Assembly: GCF_032248455.1 (NCBI RefSeq)
Contig: NZ_JAVTTP010000001.1
Coordinates: 4,190,001-4,254,000 of the forward strand
Source of the DNA: Pricia mediterranea
GTDB lineage: Bacteria; Bacteroidota; Bacteroidia; Flavobacteriales; Flavobacteriaceae
Reading direction: 5' to 3'
Length of the DNA stretch: 64,000 bases
The notes under the pieces are model-generated. The model ran no database searches, was not told the DNA's origin, and saw nothing but the letters and a program-made list of their open reading frames with translations. Both the position numbers and the translations under genes were made by a program. Within the stretch, counting starts at the first letter, position 1, and each line of letters begins with the position of its first letter. This document shows positions 18,475 through 27,206 of this stretch, in pieces.

Positions 18475-18546
18475 GGAAGACAAACGGAAGATGATCGGAA
18501 GAGAAGGTCACTAGCTTCGGGGTAAACTGAAAAAAACAGACCTATA
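18475..18546 (+). promoter_or_regulatory. SARP-type operator and promoter, copy 2
   Basis: The second copy of the segment at 15480. GGAAGA starts at 18475, 18486 and 18497 (11-bp steps), and TAGCTTCG at 18512-18519 lies 9 bp after the last copy, exactly as in copy 1. Where copy 1 reaches its ATG this copy has ATA (18544); the gene it serves starts 31 bp later at 18578. Confidence 0.75.
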
Positions 18547-18577
18547 AATCCCCATTGCCAAGCAAAAGTTCACCAAC

Positions 18578-19363
18578 ATGAATTCCAAAATAGAAAATTT
18601 GGACAGATCAAAAGTGACAAACGCCGTTCAGGAAATATACCGTGAAGTGGCTTCGAACCCTGAAAAGGGATTCCATTTTCCCGTGGGCCGCATCTCCTGC
18701 ATGAACCTTGGATATCCGGCGGAGGAGCTGGATGCCCTGCCCGTGTCCGCCGTTGAATCCTTTGCCGGGGCCGGATACCCATTTGTTGCCGATAGCATCA
18801 AATCCGGGGATACGGTAGTAGATGTGGGCTCCGGCTCCGGAACGGATGTGCTGATTGCCAGACATAAAACAGGCGATAAAGGGTTGGTCTACGGAATCGA
18901 TTTCAGCGAGACCATGAACAAAAAAGCCAGGGAAAATATAGATAAGTCGGGCCTGGACGGGATACAGATCAGGGAAAGCCCTGCGGACAATATCCCGTTG
19001 GAAGATGCCAACGCGGATGTGGCCACGAGTAATGGCGCAATCAACCTGGTGACGGACAAGGACAAGGCCTATGGGGAAATCTACCGGATACTCAGGCCGG
19101 GCGGACGGATTCAAATCGCCGATATCGTCCTCTCCAAACCGGTAGATGCCGCATCGAAAGCCAATGCCCGACTATGGGCAGAGTGCATTGCGGGTGCGGA
19201 GCCGGTAAACACATACCTGGACCTTGTCCGTGCAGCCGGATTCAAGGATGTGACCGTCATCGATCGTCTGGATTATTTCGACCGCAGTTCCAATGAAAGT
19301 ACCAGGAAGACCGCCAAAAGTTTGGGTGCCCATGCCATTGTGCTGATTGGACGAAAAGATTAG
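18578..19363 (+). CDS. SAM-dependent methyltransferase, ArsM-like fold lacking one key cysteine
   Basis: 261 residues, class I methyltransferase. The SAM-binding motif VDVGSGSGTD is at 81-90, the acidic ribose-binding position is in YGIDFSETM, and ILRPGGRIQIADIV is at 171-184. The overall order of motifs, including SNGAINLVTDK (151-161) and ECIAGAEPVNTYLDLV, matches arsenite methyltransferases. In ArsM the SN-C-VINL position is a Cys that binds arsenic; here it is Gly153. The other two candidate cysteines (Cys41, Cys203) are present. Arsenic methylation is therefore unlikely, and a small-molecule substrate is more plausible. It is the first gene after SARP operator copy 2, with flavoenzyme and cupin genes following on the same strand. 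Confidence 0.85.
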   Translation: MNSKIENLDRSKVTNAVQEIYREVASNPEKGFHFPVGRISCMNLGYPAEELDALPVSAVESFAGAGYPFVADSIKSGDTVVDVGSGSGTDVLIARHKTGDKGLVYGIDFSETMNKKARENIDKSGLDGIQIRESPADNIPLEDANADVATSNGAINLVTDKDKAYGEIYRILRPGGRIQIADIVLSKPVDAASKANARLWAECIAGAEPVNTYLDLVRAAGFKDVTVIDRLDYFDRSSNESTRKTAKSLGAHAIVLIGRKD

Positions 19364-19436
19364 TCAATACATTTTTTCTAAAAACAAAAGTCAACGAACA
19401 TTAAAAAACAAATTGATAAAATAAAACACAACAGTT

Positions 19437-20807
19437 ATGAGTACACAAGATAAAATTGAGGTCTTTAAAACACAACTGCGGGGCGAGCTAATAGAACCCA
19501 AGCATGAAAGGTATGACGAGGCACGCACGATCTATAATGACATGATCAATAAAAAACCTGCCCTTATCGCCCGATGCAGCAACGTGGCCGATGTTATCGC
19601 CTGCGTGAATTATGCCCGCGAACAAAATCTGCCTACCTCCATATTGGGTGGCGGACATAATGGACCGGGACTTGGCCTGATAGATGACGGACTGGTCATT
19701 GACTTATCGGAAATGAAAGGAACACGAATAGATCCCGAAGCCAGGACTGTCCGAGCCGATGCCGGTTGTACCTGGGGCGATGTGGATCATACTACCCATG
19801 CTTTTGGTCTGGCCACAGTAAGCGGTATTATAGCCACTACCGGCATAGGAGGACTTACCTTGGGAGGTGGACACGGATACCTCAGCCGGAAATACGGCCT
19901 GACCGTTGACAATCTATTAGAAGTCGATATAGTGCTGGCGGATGGCCGATTTGTAACAGTCAATAAAAATCAGCATCCTGACCTTTTTTGGGCCCTGCGG
20001 GGCGGAGGTGGTAATTTTGGGGTGGTCACCTCATTTACCTATCAGCTTCATCCGGTGAAGGAGGTTATTGCCGGTCCCATGTTCTGGCCTGTGGAAAAGG
20101 CAGAAAAATTGATGAAATGGTACCGAGACTGGCTACCCAAAGCACAGGACAATGTCTATGCCTTCTTCCTGGTGGCTGAAGTGCCCGGACCGCCATTTCC
20201 TCCTGAAATCCATGGTCGCAAAGTATGTGGGCTAATGTGGTGCATACTGCCTTCCCGCAGGGAACCTGAGAATATTTTGGATGAAGCCCGTGCAGTGGGA
20301 GAACCCCTGTTCGAGCATGTTGATCCTATGCCTTATCCGGCCCTGCAAAGTATGTTTGACGGATTGTATCCGCCTGGATTACAGTGGTACTGGAAAGGCG
20401 ATTTTGTTCGTGAATTATCGGATGAAGCGATAGCGAAGCATATGGAAAATGCCATAGTACCCACCCCGCGATCGACCATGCACCTTTATCCCATAAACGG
20501 TACCGTGCATGAAAAAAGTGCAGAGGATACTGCCTGGAATTATCGTGATGTAAACTGGTCCATGGTCATAGCCGGTGTGGCCGAAGATCCTGCAGAACAA
20601 GATACAATTACAGCATGGTCCAGGGAATACTGGGAGGCCACCCATCCCTACAGCGCCGGTGCTTCCTATGTAAACTTTATGATGGAAGAGGGTGATGACC
20701 GGATCAGGGCGACCTATGGCGATAATTACGAGCGTCTGCAGAAAGTCAAAGCCAAATACGACCCGGATAATTTCTTTCACATCAACCAGAATATTCTACC
20801 GGCATAA
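19437..20807 (+). CDS. Berberine-bridge-type FAD-linked oxidoreductase
   Basis: 456 residues. The FAD_binding_4 (PCMH) domain has the covalent-FAD His74 in LGGGHNGPG, and GIGGLTLGGGHGYLSRKYGL at 136-155. GGGGNFGVVTSF follows, and the protein ends with the BBE domain YDPDNFFHINQNI. Bicovalent family members have a Cys in the loop before GxGG; here that position is Ile132, so FAD is predicted to be attached through the His only. Such enzymes oxidise alcohols, amines or sugars using oxygen and are common in natural-product and sugar oxidation. There is no signal peptide. It sits 73 bp after the methyltransferase and 45 bp before the cupin; probably one operon under the SARP-type promoter. Confidence 0.9.
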   Translation: MSTQDKIEVFKTQLRGELIEPKHERYDEARTIYNDMINKKPALIARCSNVADVIACVNYAREQNLPTSILGGGHNGPGLGLIDDGLVIDLSEMKGTRIDPEARTVRADAGCTWGDVDHTTHAFGLATVSGIIATTGIGGLTLGGGHGYLSRKYGLTVDNLLEVDIVLADGRFVTVNKNQHPDLFWALRGGGGNFGVVTSFTYQLHPVKEVIAGPMFWPVEKAEKLMKWYRDWLPKAQDNVYAFFLVAEVPGPPFPPEIHGRKVCGLMWCILPSRREPENILDEARAVGEPLFEHVDPMPYPALQSMFDGLYPPGLQWYWKGDFVRELSDEAIAKHMENAIVPTPRSTMHLYPINGTVHEKSAEDTAWNYRDVNWSMVIAGVAEDPAEQDTITAWSREYWEATHPYSAGASYVNFMMEEGDDRIRATYGDNYERLQKVKAKYDPDNFFHINQNILPA

Positions 20808-20852
20808 AAGCAAAAAGTAAATCCAAATTATAACAAATTAAATACATAAACC

Positions 20853-21338
20853 ATGAAAAATTTAATATTTCGATTAACGCATATAACAGGAACGATACTC
20901 GCCTTCTTCCTTATTGGCACTGTTACCACAGTCCAAGGACAGGACAGCGAAACAAATGAGAAAGCAATTGTTCGGAGTGCCGATAATGACAAACTGGAAT
21001 GGGGACCTTGCCCTGCCTTTATGGGGGATGGATGTAACATTACCGTATTGCATGGTAATCCCGAGGAACCGAATGCCGATATATTGTTCCGGATGAAAGG
21101 AAATACATCTGTGCCCCGACACTGGCATAACTCCCCCGAACGTATGGTATTGATTTCGGGAAAGATGCGGGTAAATTATGATGGGCAGGAAGCGGAAGTG
21201 CTACAGGCCGGTGACTATGCATATGGCCCCACTGAGCGCCCACATACAGCTACGTGCCTATCGGACGACCCATGTGTTCTGTTTATCGCATTCGAAGATC
21301 CCATAGATGCGATGCCCGGAGCTAAGACGGAAGACTGA
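20853..21338 (+). CDS. Secreted cupin-domain protein, copy 1
   Basis: 161 residues with a signal peptide ending VTTVQGQ. The cupin core has metal ligands His90, His92 and Glu96 in HWHNSPE and His131 in ERPH, with GKMRVNYDGQ between. Cys pairs in WGPCPAF/DGCN and ATCLSDDPC could form disulfides in the periplasm. A single small cupin of this size may be an enzyme (isomerase or dioxygenase-like) or a binding protein; substrate unknown. It is likely the last gene of the 18578 operon. A paralogue with near-identical core lies at 23865, so the gene has been duplicated locally. Confidence 0.85.
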   Translation: MKNLIFRLTHITGTILAFFLIGTVTTVQGQDSETNEKAIVRSADNDKLEWGPCPAFMGDGCNITVLHGNPEEPNADILFRMKGNTSVPRHWHNSPERMVLISGKMRVNYDGQEAEVLQAGDYAYGPTERPHTATCLSDDPCVLFIAFEDPIDAMPGAKTED

Positions 21339-21477
21339 ACAGTCGAAGTACGGTAGAAAAGCTCGGGTAAAATCTTTTTCAAAAAAAATGAACTTTTCCC
21401 CGTCACAATGTATCACTCCTATAAACGGATAAACAAAACTAAAAGAAAAATACCTATGGAAACGGAACAGATTTTAA

Positions 21478-21845
21478 GGACCGATAAACGAAGGAAGAAA
21501 ACAAAAACTTTGTTCAAAACCTAATACTATCGATGTTGGCCCTTGTTTTTCGGCTTGCCTCAATGAGGACAGGACACAACGGCAAGAGCGCATTGCCCCA
21601 TTGCTCGATGGTATGGGAGATCTTCACTATAAGGTAAGCACAGAGGATACCCTGGCCCAAAGGTTCTTTGACCAAGGTTTGGTACTTTCCTATGGTTTTA
21701 ACCATAAGGAGGCTCACCGCTCCTTTAAACAAGCGGCTTTGTTGCACAGCACGTTGGACATGGCCCATTGGGGCCAGGCCTTGGTGTTGGGCCCCAACAT
21801 CAATGCGGCCATGAACCCCGACGACAATGAAGAGCCCTTTGACCT
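21478..21845 (+). pseudogene. TPR-repeat protein N-terminal fragment
   Basis: The open frame shows the conserved opening of secreted tetratricopeptide proteins of the type GMGDLHYKVST, then AQRFFDQGLVLSYGFNHKEA, AHWGQALVLGPNINAAMNP. The signal peptide is missing: the frame closes at a TAA just upstream (21475), and a short ATG start at 21456 is in another frame. At about residue DDNEEP the homology stops and flavin monooxygenase sequence continues in the same frame. Only about a fifth of a normal gene is left, so it is not functional. Confidence 0.75.
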
Positions 21846-22378
21846 TGGAAAAGATCAGCTCATTCCGGGGAGACCTTTGATGCTTAAGAACTTCAACAAG
21901 ATTGTGAGACATCAAACAGAACCGGAAAGTATTGAAGGTAACGAGTTGACACTCAAAAACGGAACTCAATTTAAAACAGATATAGTACTTTGGGCTACCG
22001 GCTACCGCATGGATCTCTCATATCTTGACTTGCCCCAGTATAATGATCGATCACCTGGAAGAGCTAAAACCCATGTTAGGATCGTTGATACGCGCCAAAG
22101 ATTATCCCAACCTATTTTTTGTTGGCATGAGCCTTTTAGATAGTACGGGGTCAACCCCGTTTTTTGCAGCTATTGAGTCAAAAAGTATTGTTGCACATAT
22201 TCTAGGGCGTTGCACTATTCCTAAAACGTATGTCCCGCATCACATTGTCCATTGGGATTTATTTGCATTTTATGCCCAATTCGATCATTATAATTATCCA
22301 AAGTTCTGGTGGAGGTCCAAGTATTTCATATTGGGCTGGTGGTATTCTCTGTTCCCGGGAAAGAGTATACAAGTATAA
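21846..22378 (+). pseudogene. Flavin-containing monooxygenase C-terminal fragment, frameshifted
   Basis: In frame with the TPR fragment, IEGNELTLKNGTQFKTD and VLWATGYRMDLSYL match the C-terminal FAD/NADP half of flavin-containing monooxygenases (the ATGY motif). The frame then shifts at GATCGATC (22045-22052). Removing one GATC restores YNDHLEELKPMLGSLIRA and then PNLFFVGMSLLDSTG, continuing to the stop at 22378. A 4-bp tandem duplication therefore caused the frameshift. The N-terminal FAD-binding half is absent. Confidence 0.8.
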
Positions 22379-22544
22379 TTGTAGAACTCGTTTAAGCCTT
22401 GAATTTTAACCAACAAAACTTATTTGGTGTTGAACGAAAATACAGGCGTGACGCTCGCACTAGCGAAGGCATATAGATATAAGAATAGGTTTCGGTCAAT
22501 ATCAACGCCGACCATACCAGCCGGGACAGTATTGTTTTGTGAAA

Positions 22545-22679
22545 GCAAGTGAGGACGAAAAGGACATGATACGGAATTTTGGGGAAAAATACAGGCAAAA
22601 AACGGCCAAACTGATTCCCTTAGCGAAGTATAAGGGCTTTTGGAAGTTCGATTCCCGATCAAATTTTGATCGATCGTGA
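22545..22679 (+). pseudogene. Possible tail of an isoprenylcysteine carboxyl methyltransferase-like gene
   Basis: The frame from 22545 to TGA 22677-22679 reads EDEKDMIRNFGEKYRQKTAK then LIPL. This resembles the conserved end of ICMT-type membrane methyltransferases (E-E-K-x-L-x-x-x-F-G-x-x-Y). Nothing upstream in frame looks like the membrane segments of such a protein. The rest of 22379-22714 shows no gene. Confidence 0.4.
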
Positions 22680-22714
22680 TCATTACAACTTGACGTAATT
22701 TCTTATATTATAGT

Positions 22715-23566
22715 ATGCAAAACATATACAACATAGCAACAAGCCAACCCGAATTCAAGAAAATAGAGGTCTCCTCCGTATTGTTCTCCGAATACAAATG
22801 TTTGGAAGAGAGGTCCGTGTTCAAGGCGTGGTCGCACCTCAATTTCTTCGTATATGTAATACAGGGAAAAAAGAAATGGCGCACCCTTGAGAACAGTTAT
22901 ATGGTACACGCCAACGAGGCCCTTTTTGTAAAAAAGGGGGCCAATATCATACATAAATTTTTCGATGTGCAGTTTTGTGCCCTGATGATCTTTATTCCCG
23001 ATGATTTTATTAAAGATCTTATCGCTGAAAAGCCAAAAATCGCACTGGGCCAAAAGCGAGTGGAGAGCGATAGCGTAATCCCCCTAAAACTCGACAAAAC
23101 GTTGAGCACCTATTTTTCTTCCCTGTACGCTTATTTTTTTAACGAGGAAAAACCATCGCCCCATTTGATGGAAATCAAGTTCAAGGAACTTTTGGTCAAC
23201 CTCTTGTCACTGCCCATCAACCCCAAAATCGGCAGTTACTTTATGGATGTCGCCCAGCGGGAAAAACCTTCCGTCGAGTATATCATGGAGTCCAATTTCA
23301 TCCATAACCTTTCGCTTAAGGAGTTTGCCGAACTGACCTGCCGTAGCCTAAGCACCTTTAAGCGTGATTTCAAGAATCGTTACGGCACCTCGCCCGGTAG
23401 ATGGTTGACCGAAAAACGGTTGCAACATGCCGAACGCCTTTTGGAAACGACGGACCAAAAAATCTACGAGGTGGCCTTTGAATGCGGTTTTGAAAGCCCC
23501 TCGCATTTTACAAGGGTCTTTAAGAAAAAACAGGGAACTTCTCCCCTGCAGTACAAGGAACGGTAG
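22715..23566 (+). CDS. AraC family transcriptional regulator
   Basis: 283 residues. The N-terminal ~170 residues are a cupin-like sensing domain (HLNFFVYVIQGKKKW, HANEALFVKKGA). The C-terminal AraC DNA-binding domain has two helix-turn-helix units: LSLKEFAELTCRSLSTFKRD and KIYEVAFECGFESPSHFTRV, ending GTSPLQYKER. It resembles the ExsA/half-size regulators common in Flavobacteriia. It is intact although it lies among pseudogenes and is 298 bp from the second cupin gene, which it may control. The upstream gap holds only decayed sequence. Confidence 0.88.
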   Translation: MQNIYNIATSQPEFKKIEVSSVLFSEYKCLEERSVFKAWSHLNFFVYVIQGKKKWRTLENSYMVHANEALFVKKGANIIHKFFDVQFCALMIFIPDDFIKDLIAEKPKIALGQKRVESDSVIPLKLDKTLSTYFSSLYAYFFNEEKPSPHLMEIKFKELLVNLLSLPINPKIGSYFMDVAQREKPSVEYIMESNFIHNLSLKEFAELTCRSLSTFKRDFKNRYGTSPGRWLTEKRLQHAERLLETTDQKIYEVAFECGFESPSHFTRVFKKKQGTSPLQYKER

Positions 23567-23864
23567 TGCGCTACGAATTTTCCAAGCCATTATTCTTTTC
23601 TGCGTCGACCTCAACTAAAGGTTTTATCCATCTTTTTCCCATAGAAATCCGGAACGGACCGTTTCGATAAAAAAACACCCTGTTTTGACCTCCTAAGTCA
23701 ATTTTTAGGACTGCTGGGAAAAGCCGTTCGATATCCGATTCCCTATATTGTTTATAGAAAGAAATAAGCGAGAAACGCTTGTTAACAGTGATGATCCGAT
23801 CAGATTATGGATCTCTCTCAAAACAGTATGGAAAATTATTTATTAACCTAAAAAACACGCTATC

Positions 23865-24362
23865 ATGAAAACAATAAACAAATTTCGTTTAAAACATCTG
23901 TTCAAAACAATGCTCGCTTTTATCCTAGTCCTTGCGTTTAACGTCGTTCAAGGACAGAACAGCGATACCGACCAAAAGGCCATCGTCTGGGAAACCGATG
24001 ACAGTACATTAAAATGGGGACCTTGTCCTGGGTTTATGCCCGAAGACTGTAGAATTGCGGTTCTCCAAGGGAATCCTAAAAAACCTAATACCGATGTCTT
24101 TTTTAAGATGCAGGGAAATACTACCGTACCGCGACACTGGCATAATTCGCCGGAACGTATGGTCTTGGTGTCCGGCAAGATGCGGGTAAACTATGACGGA
24201 CAGGATTCAGAAATAATCAATACCGGCGACTATGCTTATGGACCGGCAGAACGGCCCCATGAAGCGACGTGCCTATCCGACGAACCTTGTATCCTGTTCA
24301 TCGCATTCGAAGATCCTATCGATGCCATGCCCATGTCTAAGACGGAGGACAGTAAGAAGTAG
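23865..24362 (+). CDS. Secreted cupin-domain protein, copy 2
   Basis: 165 residues with a signal peptide ending NVVQGQ. Metal ligands are His91, His93, Glu97 and His132. The core (HWHNSPERMVL, SGKMRVNYDGQ, GDYAYGP) is almost identical to the 20853 product, and the four cysteines are retained. It is a clear local paralogue. The 298-bp gap upstream holds no gene; the palindrome just downstream probably ends its transcript. Its separation from the SARP-type operon and its proximity to the AraC regulator suggest different control of the two copies. Confidence 0.85.
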   Translation: MKTINKFRLKHLFKTMLAFILVLAFNVVQGQNSDTDQKAIVWETDDSTLKWGPCPGFMPEDCRIAVLQGNPKKPNTDVFFKMQGNTTVPRHWHNSPERMVLVSGKMRVNYDGQDSEIINTGDYAYGPAERPHEATCLSDEPCILFIAFEDPIDAMPMSKTEDSKK

Positions 24363-24389
24363 GCCGCATTTGAATTGAACTTAAAACTG

Positions 24390-24421
24390 ATCATCCGACA
24401 GGTTCGAACCTGTCGGATGAT
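24390..24421. terminator. Perfect 32-bp palindrome, probable terminator of the cupin gene
   Basis: The left arm ATCATCCGACAGGTTC is followed at once by its exact reverse complement. There is only a weak T tract after it (TTGCT), so termination strength is uncertain. It lies 28 bp after the cupin stop. Confidence 0.65.
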
Positions 24422-24635
24422 TTGCTATCAAGCCATCTCCAATGGGTTGACTTGGTTTTCAAAAAATGCTTGATTTTTTGGACTCCTATATCAATTTTTT
24501 GAACGAATAGATCAACCCAAGTAGGTGAGCGTTCCTTAATTTGATGGCAGAGCATTCGGAAAACACCCGAAATCAACTCAGTTTAACAAAAAAATCTAAA
24601 ATATGATCACCCAAGAAAAACATATCGCCCGTTGA

Positions 24636-24946
24636 GGTAGGGATTTACCGACACAATCGCTATCAGACCCCAATCTCGAGCTTATAGACCTTTTTGGCAA
24701 TGGCCTTCCAGACTTACTGGAAACAAAAGAATAGATACGATACTTGCGTAATTTGGGAAATGGGAATTTTGATTTGCCCAGAGAGATGCGAGATGCCCCA
24801 GCCGGTCTCTCTTTGGCCGCACCTGGTGTCCAGATAATAGATACCGATGGAAACGGCCGCCCAACCTTTTGGTTAACAACCGCGAAATGTCCGGCTATTT
24901 TCTTTCGCAACAGGATGCCCGATGGGATAAAAAATCCTTTCAGCAG
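24636..24946 (+). pseudogene. TcB/SpvB-like toxin-complex fragment (VCBS-type repeats)
   Basis: The frame reads LSDPNLELIDLFGNGLPDLL, then an amber TAG at 24732-24734, then YLRNLGNGNFDLPREM, APAGLSLAAPGVQ, IDTDGNGRP. This is the characteristic beta-propeller repeat text of the SpvB/TcB component of insecticidal toxin complexes and related RHS proteins. A frameshift near 24870 moves the homology to the next frame (MSGYFLSQQDARWDKKSFQQ), and it ends abruptly where Fic sequence begins. About 100 residues of a protein normally longer than 1000 remain. Confidence 0.7.
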
Positions 24947-25639
24947 GAAAACAATGCCGGTATACGAAAAACTACTGGCACTCGCATAACGAGTAAAGAT
25001 AAGATCATATATACTCCACCCGAAGGCGAAACGATTATCAGGGACTTGTTGAAAAACTTGGAAGATTTTATCCATTCGGAAAACGATATCGACGATTTGA
25101 TTCGATTGGCGGTATTGCATTACCAATTTGAGGCAATACATCCTTTTCCAGACGGTAATGGAAGGACCGGACGGGTCTTGAATATCTTGTATTTAGTAGA
25201 GAAGGGTTTGTTGGATACGCCAATTTTATATTTGAGCAAATACATTATCGAGAATAAAAACCAGTACTATAAAAAACTCAGGGCAGTTACCGAAAAACAA
25301 GATTGGGAAGGATGGATTCTATTTATGTTAAAAGGGGTGGAGGAAACGGCTATTCATACCTTGAAAAAGATAAACGCCATCAATGACTTGATGCGGGAAA
25401 CCATTACTTATGCAAAAGCGCAATTGCCATCTCGAGTATATTCCAAAGAATTGATAGAATTGCTTTTTGAGCAACCTTATTGCAAAGTGAAATTTCTAGT
25501 GGACAAGGATGTTGCCAAACGCCAAACCGCAGCCGAGTATTTATAGGAACTGGAAAAAATAGGGATTCTCAAATCTCAAAAAGTAGCTGTGGAGAATTTG
25601 TTCTTGAATGTAAAACTTTTTGAAATTTTGAAAATATAG
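24947..25639 (+). pseudogene. Fic family protein, 5' truncated and with an in-frame amber codon
   Basis: NAGIRKTTGTRI, IYTPPEGE and the complete Fic motif HPFPDGNGRTGR (about 25138-25173) identify a Fic domain, which transfers AMP or another phosphate-containing group to target proteins. The usual C-terminal winged helix follows. A TAG at 25544-25546 interrupts it after AAEYL, and the same frame then continues ELEKIGILKSQKV to a natural stop at 25637-25639. The first ~100 residues are replaced by toxin-fragment sequence joined in frame. The catalytic core could still be made as a fusion, but the gene looks dead. Confidence 0.85.
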
Positions 25640-25793
25640 CGTGTTGAAACCAAAATTTTCTTTGTAATTTGATAGACGGTAAAAACGCACAAAATTTACG
25701 TTCATTAAGTTACTTCAGAGATTGCGGCAAAGAAATTTTTTTATCCATTTATACCTCCTGAAATATAGACTCATGAATTAAAGGTGGCGACAA

Positions 25794-27206
25794 TCATTCC
25801 TTTATAGGCCCATCAAACGCCTCAGGTTGGCGCTTTTGGCGTTCTTCGATTCCAATATTGGGTATTCGATAATTAATGCCGTCCCTTTTATATCTGATAT
25901 ACTGTTTGGACAATCGTTCTTGAAATAATTCCCAATCGATGTTCTTATCCATGGTCCAACCCTTCTCGGCCACTGCCGAGAGTCTTGGATAGGTCATATA
26001 TTCCAATCGTTTTTGATTATCGATGAATTCCGTCCAAACGCCTGCCTCGATACCCATAATATGGGCGGACAGGGTATCGTTGAATGTCTCGGGAATCGGG
26101 TTCCATGTGTATAATGCTTCCATGGAATTTGGGCCATTGTGCAAACCTTCCCAGTTCGCACCGGCCTCGTTTAAATCACTTGGATAGTCCAAATAAAGAT
26201 AGTCCACGGGAGATAAAATGATATCATAGCCGCTTTCGGCCGCAGTTTTTAAAACTTCAGGATATTCTCCTCGCCACCATTGTAAGATGGTATTTTTGTT
26301 AACACCGAAATTGGCTGCTTCGTCCTACGTTATGGGCTTTAACCCCGATTCGACAACAAAGTCGGCCATTCTACGGTCGAACCATCCTTCAAATTCGTGT
26401 TGATCTTTAATCTTTAGTTCCTTCATTCTGGCAAGCATATCGGGTCGTCCTTCCCAATTATGATGCCTTACTTCATCGCTACCATAATGAACATATTTGG
26501 TGTTAAAAAGATCTGATAAACGTAGGATGACGGTCTCAATCATTTTTATGGCATCTTCGTTGGCAATATTGAGGGTATTGTTTCCCCCGCTAAATTCTGG
26601 ATATGCCTTTTCTATGGCACCTGAATGCCCAGGGACGTCCACTTCGGGTATTATGGTAATCTGTCTTTCATTGGCATAGGCCGCAATGTCCCGGGCATCC
26701 TGCTCCGTAAGATACATGGCGGGGCCATCGGGGTGCGTTCTATCACCGCGGGATCCAATTTCGATAAGTTTGGGATATTCCCTGATTTCTATGCGCCATC
26801 CCGTGTCATCTGTCAGATGTAAATGCAATCGGTTCATTTTTTGCGCGGCCATTTGATCGATCAATTGCTTTATCGTTTCAGGACCAAAGAAATGTCGCGA
26901 GATATCTAACATAGCCCCACGCCATTGAAACCGGGGCTCATCAGCTATGCTAAGCTGATCGAAAGTTAGTTCAGACCGCAATTCTTCTTCTTCCGATGCC
27001 GGAGCCAGTTGCAGAAGGGTCTGGAAGGCATAAAAATAGCCAGGTTCGGAAGAGGCTTTTATGGCGATCCGGTTGTCGGTTATATCGAGCAGATATGCCT
27101 CATTGGCCAAAGAATCATCTTGAATCAACGCAATCGAATTTTTTTCTTCCGAGGTTTTTCCAACACGGCTAGACCATCCCACCAAGTTTTGTAGTTCGTC
27201 AGTCAC
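25794..27206 (-). pseudogene. GH20 beta-N-acetylhexosaminidase, 5' truncated, one amber codon
   Basis: The frame running 27206 to 25794 encodes a GH20 enzyme. The N-terminal GH20b-type domain (SEPGYFYAFQTLLQL) is followed by FQWRGAMLDISRHFF, HLHLTDDTGWRIEI and the catalytic Asp-Glu in HYGSDEV. The second part has WWRGEYPEV, GIEAGVWTEF and PRLSAVAEKGW. Between the halves the only break is one TAG after KPIT, where family members have Trp (TGG to TAG); both sides are in the same frame. The protein also begins inside the GH20b domain with no signal peptide, so both ends of evidence say pseudogene. Confidence 0.88.

Noticed and set aside
18578-19363. Annotation as arsenite methyltransferase arsM
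   Set aside because: The Cys of the SNCVINL motif is Gly153, and there are no other arsenic genes around.
24390-24421. Attachment-site or tRNA T-arm remnant because of GGTTCGAACC
   Set aside because: The whole 32 bp is one perfect palindrome placed 28 bp after a stop codon, which fits a terminator better. No other tRNA parts are present.
24391-24576. Minus-strand open frame opposite the cupin terminator, with a transposase-like feel (ERSPTWVDLFVQK)
   Set aside because: It starts inside the palindrome region, has no upstream signal, and I cannot match it to a named transposase. Not listed as a gene.
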